Source: JBAXLO01 sp037134755
GTDB taxonomy: Bacteria > Bacteroidota > Bacteroidia > Bacteroidales > JACABE01
Reading direction: 5' to 3'
NCBI GenBank assembly: GCA_037134755.1
Contig: JBAXLO010000158.1
Location: 1 to 11,069, forward strand
Length of the DNA stretch: 11,069 bases
In this document: positions 5,505 through 11,069 of the stretch, piece after piece
Numbering within the stretch: the first letter of the stretch is position 1
Layout of the letters: the number at the start of each line of letters is the position of its first letter
Notes under the pieces: generated by a model
What the model was told of the DNA's origin: nothing
Databases searched by the model: none
Seen by the model: only the letters and a program-made list of their open reading frames with translations
Made by a program: the position numbers and the translations under genes

Positions 5505-6725
5505 TTAATTATACCTAATTGCTTTTACAGGAGTTATTTTAGTAATTATATACGAAGGTATTATTAATGATAAAATGCAGAGTACAATAGCACCACCATT
5601 TATTAATACTATATGCAACCAATAGATATTTATCGGCACAACCGGTACATAATAAGATGATTGGTCGAGTTTGAAGATGCCAAATCTATATTGAATGAAA
5701 CAGATAATAAAAGCTATCAGATTACCCCAGAACAATCCTCTAGCAGTTATATAAATAGCTTGATATATAAATATTCTTCTTACAGTTATGTTTTGAGAAC
5801 CTAAAGCTTTAAGTATTCCAATTGTATTTGTTTTTTCTAGTATTATTATCAATAAAGTAGATATCATTGTAACTGCTGAAATAAGTGATATTATAACGAT
5901 TATCACAATTACATTCATGTTGGTTAAATTAAGCCAACCAAAGATTTCGGGATGTAATTCTTTGATGGTTTTACAATTAAGATTATATCCGATATTAGCA
6001 TATACTTCTTTCGATATTTTATCAATATCCTTAAAATTATTAATCAAAACTTCATAACCTTCAACCTGTTTAGGAGTCCAATCGTTCAGTTTTTGAATAT
6101 GTGCAATATCAGCAAATACAAACTTTTTGTCAAAGTCTTCCAATCCTGTTTCGTAAATACCTTTAATTGTAAAAGCCCTGGCTCTAAGTTGTTTTTCGCT
6201 TATAAAATAGGTGCGTAGTTTGTCGTTAAGTTTAAGCTTTAATTTGTTGGCAAGATATTTAGAGACTATTACATCATTCGTTTTCAAACTGTCTTTTATG
6301 TTAATAATTGTACCTTCAATAAGGTTTTCTTTCATAAACTTCCAGTTATAATCACTGCCAATACCTTTTAATATAAAGCCTTGTATTTGTTCTTCTGTTT
6401 TAATAATACCTGCTTTTAGAGCATAGATTTGCACCTCTTTTACACCTTCTATTGCTTTAATATTATTTTCGAGTGTATCATTTTTAAATATTGGTTTGGA
6501 TTCAAAAGAGGTATTCATATCAAAGTTTCCAATTTGAATATGCCCTCCAAATCCAATCACTTTATTAGTGATCTTCTGTTGAAATCCCGTCACAACTGCA
6601 ACAGATACAATCATCACTGCGATGCCTAATGCAATACCTCCAATCGCAACCCTGATGATAGGTTGGGAGATGTTTTTCTTATTTTTTGTTAAAAAACGCT
6701 TTGCTACGAATATTTCTAAGTTCAA
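5505..6725 (-). CDS. LolC/LolE-family ABC transporter permease
   Basis: This inner-membrane subunit belongs to an ABC machine of the lipoprotein-release (LolCDE) type, which extracts lipoproteins from the inner membrane and passes them toward the outer membrane. The layout is the MacB/FtsX-like four-helix fold. A transmembrane segment at about residues 24-47 is followed by a large periplasmic domain (about 48-268), then segments near 270-297, 317-348 and 372-393. The cytoplasmic motif EKTNTIGILKALGS (297-310) is the coupling-helix signature, and the chain ends in the characteristic P-VKAIRYN. The 406-residue length is normal for LolC/LolE. The ATPase (LolD) is not in this window. Bacteroidota often have a single LolC/E-like permease that may form homodimers, so I assign no letter. 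A LolE-like paralogue with another cargo is possible. The gene is divergent from namZ and ends at the shared terminator. Confidence 0.9.
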   Translation of the reverse strand: MNLEIFVAKRFLTKNKKNISQPIIRVAIGGIALGIAVMIVSVAVVTGFQQKITNKVIGFGGHIQIGNFDMNTSFESKPIFKNDTLENNIKAIEGVKEVQIYALKAGIIKTEEQIQGFILKGIGSDYNWKFMKENLIEGTIINIKDSLKTNDVIVSKYLANKLKLKLNDKLRTYFISEKQLRARAFTIKGIYETGLEDFDKKFVFADIAHIQKLNDWTPKQVEGYEVLINNFKDIDKISKEVYANIGYNLNCKTIKELHPEIFGWLNLTNMNVIVIIVIISLISAVTMISTLLIIILEKTNTIGILKALGSQNITVRRIFIYQAIYITARGLFWGNLIAFIICFIQYRFGIFKLDQSSYYVPVVPINIYWLHIVLINGGAIVLCILSLIIPSYIITKITPVKAIRYN

Positions 6726-6748
6726 TTGCTGATGTTTTATTAATTTTA

Positions 6749-6777
6749 CAAAGTTATTAATAATTCTGATAACACAA
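6749..6777 (-). promoter_or_regulatory. Promoter for the LolC/E-type permease gene
   Basis: On the minus strand, TTG (plus 6775-6777) is followed after 18 bp by TAACTTTG (plus 6749-6756), a full match in sequence and spacing to the Bacteroidota consensus. The leader before the ATG at 6725 would be about 15-20 nt. A weaker plus-strand near-match, TAATTTTA (6741-6748), abuts it and is the only candidate I see for namZ. Confidence 0.65.
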
Positions 6778-6791
6778 TTAAAACTTATGCA

Positions 6792-8015
6792 ATGAACAAG
6801 AAATCTTTTTACAAACAGATCTTAATAATCCTTATTATCTTCTTGAATGTTATTTACATAAAGGCTCAAGAAGACGTTACTTCCAGTAAAATTATTTTAT
6901 CATCTGACATTAAAACAGGCTCTGAACAAACAGAAAGATATTTACCTTGGATTAAAGGAAAGAACATTGCTATTGTTGCTAACCAGTCTACTACCATACA
7001 TAATACTAATTTAGTTGATAGTTTGTTGAGTTTGGGAATTAATATTAAAAAAGTTTTTTGTCCTGAGCATGGTTTTAGAGGTGAAGCTGAAGCTGGTGAA
7101 ACAATTAAAAACAAAATTGACAGTAAAACAGGATTAAATATTATTTCATTATATGGAGATAATAAAAAACCTAAAGCAGAAGACTTGAAAGGGATTGATA
7201 TAGTTATTTTTGACATTCAAGATGTAGGAGCAAGATTCTTTACTTATATCTCAACAATGCATTATGTAATGGAAGCTTGTGCTGAAAATAATGTTGAGTT
7301 TATAGTTTTAGATCGCCCAAATCCTAATGGATATTATATTGATGGACCTGTGTTAGAACCTAAATTTACTTCTTTTGTAGGCATGCATCCTGTTCCAATA
7401 GTTCATGGAATGACGATAGCTGAGTATGCTACTATGATTAATGATGAGGGTTGGCTTAAGAATGGGATTAAGTGTAAGTTGAGGTATGTTACAGTCTATA
7501 ATTACAATCATGCTTATTTATATATTTTGCCGATAAAACCTTCTCCCAATCTTATGAATATGAATGCTATTTATCTATATCCAACTTTATGTTTGTTTGA
7601 AGGAAGTGTTATTAGTGTTGGACGTGGCACTAATACTCCCTTTCAAATAGTAGGTAATCCACAACTTGATAATACAGATTTTGAATTTACTCCGCATAGT
7701 ATCCTGGGAATGGCTAAAGATCCTTTATATAATAATAAGGTATGTCATGGATACAATCTATCAGAATATGCTGTAAATATATTGCGAAACGAAAAGAAGT
7801 TAAATCTATTTTGGATAATTGATTTTTATAAAAGACTTAAAGATAAAGGAACGTTTTTTACACCATTCTTTGATAAGCTTTCAGGAACAGATAAGTTGCG
7901 TAATCAGATTATTGAAGGTATTAAAGAAGATGATATCAGGAAAAGCTGGCAACCTGCTATCAGTAAGTTTAAATTGATACGTAAGAAATATCTGCTTTAC
8001 CCTGATTTTGAATAA
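6792..8015 (+). CDS. namZ: Exo-beta-N-acetylmuramidase NamZ (DUF1343 family)
   Basis: This exported enzyme removes terminal N-acetylmuramic acid from the non-reducing end of peptidoglycan glycan fragments and acts in cell-wall turnover or recycling. A signal peptide spans about residues 1-25 (cleavage after YIKA). Family motifs appear in order: PEHGFRG at 91-97, FDIQDVGARFFTYISTM at 140-156, DRPNPNG at 174-180, HGMTIAE at 205-211, SPNL at 251-254 and EGSVISVGRGTNTPF at 270-284. The glutamate of PEHGFRG is a likely active-site acid (my inference). The 407-residue length is normal, and nothing appears truncated. The chosen ATG gives an intact signal peptide. An ATG five bases upstream (6787) opens a two-codon frame whose TGA overlaps the true ATG. 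The gene is divergent from the Lol-type permease gene, with no sharing of pathway implied. Confidence 0.93.
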   Translation: MNKKSFYKQILIILIIFLNVIYIKAQEDVTSSKIILSSDIKTGSEQTERYLPWIKGKNIAIVANQSTTIHNTNLVDSLLSLGINIKKVFCPEHGFRGEAEAGETIKNKIDSKTGLNIISLYGDNKKPKAEDLKGIDIVIFDIQDVGARFFTYISTMHYVMEACAENNVEFIVLDRPNPNGYYIDGPVLEPKFTSFVGMHPVPIVHGMTIAEYATMINDEGWLKNGIKCKLRYVTVYNYNHAYLYILPIKPSPNLMNMNAIYLYPTLCLFEGSVISVGRGTNTPFQIVGNPQLDNTDFEFTPHSILGMAKDPLYNNKVCHGYNLSEYAVNILRNEKKLNLFWIIDFYKRLKDKGTFFTPFFDKLSGTDKLRNQIIEGIKEDDIRKSWQPAISKFKLIRKKYLLYPDFE

Positions 8016-8017
8016 TC

Positions 8018-8057
8018 CTTAATAATAATAAGTAAAAAAGGTCAAATTATTATTAAG
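8018..8057 (+). terminator. A/T-only hairpin after namZ, possible weak terminator
   Basis: Arms at 8018-8029 (CTTAATAATAAT) and 8046-8057 are a perfect 12-bp inverted repeat around a 16-nt loop, starting three bases after the namZ stop. The stem has one G-C pair and no T-run follows, so termination would be weak. It may equally serve as a 3'-end stabiliser. Confidence 0.3.
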
Positions 8058-8214
8058 TACATATTGGTGATAATTGCTGTTATTTAAATTTAACTAAATT
8101 ATTTTTCTTAGGCTTTATGATGTTAATCAATATAATAGTTCTAAGGCGGTATTGAAGAAAAGTTATTATTCATAAAAAAACATAATATAATGTAGAATTA
8201 TGAATTTTATGTAT

Positions 8215-8222
8215 TAACTTTG
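8215..8222 (+). promoter_or_regulatory. -7 element TAACTTTG for the Omp28-like gene
   Basis: This is a full TAnnTTTG match, set in the context TATTAACTTTGTACC, that is 53 bp before the ATG at 8276. No TTG is seen at 17-23 bp upstream. The leader is about 45 nt and A/T-rich. The rest of 8058-8214 shows nothing I can assign. Confidence 0.55.
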
Positions 8223-8275
8223 TACCTATCAATTAGAATAAATTAATAACGAATTAATAATAAAAAATAGTAAAA

Positions 8276-9691
8276 ATGAAGAAAATTATCTCTCTTTTAT
8301 CTTTAATTGTGCTTTTTACAACTGTTAATGCACAAATTATATCGCAAAGTGGATCAATATCAAATATTGGTGCTCATATAAAATCAATCAATACACCAGA
8401 TTATGTTGTGGCAGGAAATACTAATATTACCGGAACTATAAATAATACCGGAACTACTGCTATTTCTTCTTTTGATTTAACTTATAAAGTAGATGGTGGT
8501 GCTACATCAACAGTTTGTTCTTTAAGTGGTCTATACATTGCTCCGAACGCTACTTATAATTTCACTCACAATGTTTCTGCTAATCTATCTGTAGGACAGC
8601 ATAGTGTTGAAACATCTATTTCAAATATAAATGGTAGTAATGATGCTATTACATATAATGTTACTAAAAAGAATATTACGGTTGTTTCTAGTGTCGTAAC
8701 GAAACGAGTATTCTGTGAAGAAGCTACTGGAACATGGTGTGGATACTGTGTGCGTGGTATTGTAAATATGGACAACATGGCAATAAATCATCCTAATGAT
8801 TGGGTTGGAGTTGCTGTTCATAATGGCGACCCAATGAAACTTCCTGCTTGGGATGGTGGTGCTACTACATTCCCTGGTTTTACAGGTTTCCCAACTATTA
8901 TTGTTGATCGCACAATACTTACTGATCCTTCAAATGCAGAAACTTCTTATACAACTCAGAAAGCTGTAGTAGCTCCTGTAGATGTTGCAATTGAAAATGT
9001 AAGTTACAATTCATCTAATAAATTACTTAATTTTACAATAAAAGCAACATCAGCTACAACAGCTACTGTAAATTGGAACATTAATGGAGCTCTTTCAGAA
9101 ATGGATGTAACGTATGACCAAAACCCATCTGTTGATTCAGCAGGTTATCAACAACACAATTATTATTCTGGTGGAAGTTTAGGCGCTATGGGTGGATTTG
9201 AAAATTTACCTAGTGTTATACCTGCAAATTATATGCATTATAATTTTGTTGGCCGAGCTCTTATGAGTGGATTTACCGGTGTAAGCGGAGTTATTCCTAC
9301 ATCAGTTACTGATGGAACATCTTATTCAAAAAGCTATACTTACCTTATCCCATCTACTATGGATGTTGCTAATGTATATATTATAGGTTTTGTTATTGAT
9401 CAAACTTCAGGAAAGGTTTTAAATTCAATTCAAACTAATATTTTTGCCGGTATCCCTGAATCACATACAGCTAATTTAAGGATATATCCTAATCCTTCAA
9501 AGGGTATTGTTACTATTGATGGTTTGAATACTAAATCAAAAATAACCGTTACTAATCTTTTTGGTGAAACAGTAAAGTATGTTGAAAATACAAATACTAT
9601 TGATTTATCTAATTTTGCTAATGGAATTTATTTTGTGAAGATTGATTCTGATAACCATATTGTAACTAAAAAGATCATATTAAATAAATAG
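8276..9691 (+). CDS. Omp28-like thioredoxin-fold protein with T9SS type A sorting domain
   Basis: This is a secreted protein. A signal peptide spans about residues 1-19 (cleavage after VNA). Residues 30-135 form an Ig-like/CARDB-like beta domain (VVAGNTNITGTINNTGTTAI is typical). Residues 143-215 match the Omp28 family of Bacteroidota outer-membrane-associated proteins. They include EEATGTWCGYCVRG with a thioredoxin-type Cys155-Gly-Tyr-Cys158 and a candidate cis-Pro loop, GFPTIIVDR (Pro206). Residues 235-390 continue the Omp28-like region. The last ~75 residues (LRIYPNPSKGIVTI, then ITVTNLFGETVK, ending IYFVKI and KKIILNK) are a type A C-terminal sorting domain. The protein should therefore cross the outer membrane by the type IX system and be attached or released. 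The redox role of the CxxC is inferred from the motif; the substrate is unknown. It has its own promoter and no functional link to its neighbours is visible. Confidence 0.9.
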   Translation: MKKIISLLSLIVLFTTVNAQIISQSGSISNIGAHIKSINTPDYVVAGNTNITGTINNTGTTAISSFDLTYKVDGGATSTVCSLSGLYIAPNATYNFTHNVSANLSVGQHSVETSISNINGSNDAITYNVTKKNITVVSSVVTKRVFCEEATGTWCGYCVRGIVNMDNMAINHPNDWVGVAVHNGDPMKLPAWDGGATTFPGFTGFPTIIVDRTILTDPSNAETSYTTQKAVVAPVDVAIENVSYNSSNKLLNFTIKATSATTATVNWNINGALSEMDVTYDQNPSVDSAGYQQHNYYSGGSLGAMGGFENLPSVIPANYMHYNFVGRALMSGFTGVSGVIPTSVTDGTSYSKSYTYLIPSTMDVANVYIIGFVIDQTSGKVLNSIQTNIFAGIPESHTANLRIYPNPSKGIVTIDGLNTKSKITVTNLFGETVKYVENTNTIDLSNFANGIYFVKIDSDNHIVTKKIILNK

Positions 9692-9692
9692 G

Positions 9693-9739
9693 TTGAATTA
9701 ATTTGACGTTCATATTAATTCAATTGATTTTAATCAATT
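9693..9739 (+). terminator. Two adjacent A/T-rich inverted repeats between the Omp28-like gene and purE
   Basis: The first repeat is a perfect 10-bp pair (TTGAATTAAT at 9693-9702 with 9714-9723) around an 11-nt loop, starting two bases after the stop codon. The second pairs AATTGATT (9722-9729) with AATCAATT (9732-9739). The two share bases 9722-9723, so they partly compete. One may terminate the upstream transcript, but there is no G/C core and no clear U-run. No TAnnTTTG element is visible between here and purE. Confidence 0.3.
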
Positions 9740-9793
9740 TACTAATCGAGTGATTCTAATATAGAAGAACTCTTATTTCTAATTAATTAAATT

Positions 9794-10297
9794 ATGCAAC
9801 CTAAAGTAAGTATTATCATGGGCAGCACATCTGATCTACCGGTGATGGAAGCAGCTGCGAAATTCTTAAACGAAATGCAAATACCATTCGAAATGAATGC
9901 TCTTTCTGCTCATAGAACGCCAGAACAAGTAATTGAATTTGCTGAAAAAGCTTATTCAAGAGGAGTAAGGGTTATAATTGCAGCAGCGGGTATGGCTGCT
10001 CACCTTCCGGGGGTTATAGCTGCAATTACTCCATTGCCTGTAATTGGTGTCCCTATTAAATCTTCTATCGAAGGTTTGGATTCAATCTTTTCTATCTTAC
10101 AGATGCCTCCGGGAATTCCCGTAGCAACTGTTGCTTTAAACGGTGCTCAAAATGCAGCTATTCTTGCTTTACAAATTCTAGCAGTAAATGATGAAGAATT
10201 AATGAAGAAGATGATTGGTTTTAAAGCTACTTTAAAGAATAAAATCACTAAAGCTAACGAAGAGTTATCTAAAATCAAGTACGAATTTAAAGTCTAA
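9794..10297 (+). CDS. purE: N5-carboxyaminoimidazole ribonucleotide mutase (PurE, class I)
   Basis: This cytoplasmic enzyme of de novo purine synthesis converts N5-CAIR to CAIR, normally after PurK has made N5-CAIR. The whole family pattern is present: MGSTSD at 9-14, SAHRTPE at 38-44 (His40 is the expected catalytic histidine), AAAGMAAHLPG at 63-73, GVPIKSS at 86-92 and MPPGIPVATVALNGAQNAA at 104-122. The 167-residue length is normal for class I PurE. PurK is not adjacent here; the next gene, 11 nt downstream on the same strand, encodes an outer-membrane barrel-like protein instead. The ATG at 9794 gives the standard N-terminus (MQPKVSIIMGS). No promoter or riboswitch is recognisable in the 102-bp gap upstream, so transcription may come partly from the preceding gene. 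Confidence 0.97.
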   Translation: MQPKVSIIMGSTSDLPVMEAAAKFLNEMQIPFEMNALSAHRTPEQVIEFAEKAYSRGVRVIIAAAGMAAHLPGVIAAITPLPVIGVPIKSSIEGLDSIFSILQMPPGIPVATVALNGAQNAAILALQILAVNDEELMKKMIGFKATLKNKITKANEELSKIKYEFKV

Positions 10298-10308
10298 GAA
10301 ACCATGAG

Positions 10309-11069
10309 TTGAAGATTAAAATAATATTCTTTATTTTTCTCTTTTATTTGCCCACTTTAAACGCAGGCAATGAGATAAACACAATCGGAGGACGTTCTTC
10401 AGCGATGGGTGGTAACTCTGTAAGTTTATCAGACTTTTGGTCAGTAAATAATAATCAAGCCGGTATTGCAAATTATAAAACTTTTGCCGCCGGCTTTTAT
10501 TATGAAGATAGATACCTCATTAAAGAGCTTAGCTTAAAAGCATTTTCTTTCATCTTTCCTACTTCTTCGGGTGTTTTTGGTTTTAATTACTCTTACTTTG
10601 GTTATAATTTATATAACGAACAAAAACTTGGTATTGCTTATGCTAAATCATTTTCTAAAAGGTTTTCAGCAGGCTTACAATTAGATTATTTAGGAACAAG
10701 TATAGGTGATAATTATGGTCATAAGAGTAATATTACTTTTGAAGCAGGTATACTTGCTAAAGTATCTGATCAGATTACAATAGGTGCTCATGTTTTTAAT
10801 CCTGTTAATGTTCTTTTAACACATTATAATGAAGAAACTATTCCGGCAGTTTTTAGATTAGGTGTATGTTATACTTTTAGTGAAAAGCTTATCATGACTC
10901 TTGAAACTGAGAAGAATGTTTATTATGATGTAACTTTAAAGATAGGTTTAGAATATAAGATTCTGAAAGGAGTATTTGTCCGTACAGGTATTTCAACTAA
11001 TCCTCAATCTTATTCTTTTGGCTTTGGCTTTGATTATGGGAAATGCACTTTCGATTTCTCTTCCTCAAT
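10309..11069 (+). CDS. Partial outer-membrane beta-barrel-like protein (PorV/PorQ-like), TTG start
   Basis: The frame is open from 10291 to the right edge, so the C-terminus is missing (253 codons visible from the chosen start). It has no ATG before 10405. Starting at TTG (10309) yields a convincing signal peptide, MKIKIIFFIFLFYLPTLNA, cleaved before GNE; the ATG at 10405 would remove it. An out-of-frame ATG at 10304 reads only Met-Ser-stop and is not a start. The mature part opens with NTIGGRSSAMGGNSVSLSD and WSVNNNQAGIA, the N-terminal pattern of PorV/PorQ-type Bacteroidota outer-membrane proteins. It then shows alternating aromatic/polar beta strands (for example LGIAYAKSFSKRFSAGLQLD, FRLGVCYTFSEKL) as in a barrel. 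The family is known mainly as hypothetical or PorV/PorQ-like, and I cannot tie it to a specific role. It lies 11 nt after purE, so co-transcription is likely. Confidence 0.75.
   Translation, partial: MKIKIIFFIFLFYLPTLNAGNEINTIGGRSSAMGGNSVSLSDFWSVNNNQAGIANYKTFAAGFYYEDRYLIKELSLKAFSFIFPTSSGVFGFNYSYFGYNLYNEQKLGIAYAKSFSKRFSAGLQLDYLGTSIGDNYGHKSNITFEAGILAKVSDQITIGAHVFNPVNVLLTHYNEETIPAVFRLGVCYTFSEKLIMTLETEKNVYYDVTLKIGLEYKILKGVFVRTGISTNPQSYSFGFGFDYGKCTFDFSSS

Noticed and set aside
6429..6629. Plus-strand ORF inside the permease gene
   Set aside because: Antisense to the periplasmic domain of an intact permease, with no supporting motif.
6866..7216. Minus-strand ORF of 116 codons inside namZ
   Set aside because: It lies opposite conserved NamZ motifs, has no recognisable domain and no promoter, and its composition is what antisense reading of this gene would give.
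8566..8821. Two overlapping minus-strand ORFs inside the Omp28-like gene
   Set aside because: They overlap each other and the conserved CGYC region. They are shadow frames.
9692..9793. Purine riboswitch ahead of purE
   Set aside because: I see no three-way-junction core or conserved loop sequences of the purine aptamer, and the region is short and almost entirely A/T.

Overview
The window looks like chromosomal DNA of a Bacteroidota member, possibly Bacteroidales-like, although the order is not certain. The evidence is as follows. Base composition is strongly AT-rich. Start codons lack Shine-Dalgarno sequences and follow A/T-rich leaders. Several genes are preceded by the Bacteroidota -7 promoter element TAnnTTTG. 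One gene ends in a type IX secretion (T9SS) type A sorting domain. NamZ/DUF1343 and a small HMA-like/AraC regulator, both common in this phylum, are also present. Most of the window is housekeeping or cell-envelope content. There are no rRNA or tRNA genes, insertion sequences or CRISPR arrays. The least ordinary part is the left 1.1 kb.

Layout, left to right. (1) Positions 1-295 hold the N-terminal part of a minus-strand gene that leaves the window on the left. Its visible end is a 21-bp tandem repeat encoding SSMLGTT heptads. (2) A 309-bp AT-rich divergent intergenic region contains two CGTGCAAA boxes exactly 21 bp apart, flanked by -7 elements on both strands. It leads into (3) a 177-residue AraC-type regulator at 605-1138. 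(4) Tail to tail with it is a minus-strand pair, rhomboid protease then bifunctional NAD(P)H-hydrate repair enzyme Nnr, 12 nt apart. (5) Divergent from the rhomboid gene is an S41 C-terminal processing peptidase. It converges on (6) a LolC/LolE-type permease, and a near-perfect 20-bp hairpin terminator lies between them. (7) Divergent from the permease is namZ, an exo-N-acetylmuramidase. (8) An Omp28-like thioredoxin-fold protein with a T9SS tag follows. (9) purE comes next, and 11 nt downstream is a beta-barrel-like outer-membrane protein gene that appears to start at TTG and runs off the right edge.

How they fit together. Six products act at or beyond the envelope: the rhomboid protease in the inner membrane, the secreted S41 protease, the Lol-type lipoprotein-export permease, the peptidoglycan-trimming NamZ, a T9SS cargo and an outer-membrane barrel protein. 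Nnr and PurE are cytoplasmic metabolic enzymes. The regulator, the paired CGTGCAAA boxes and the repeat-bearing divergent gene form a plausible self-contained regulatory unit. This is an inference from arrangement only.
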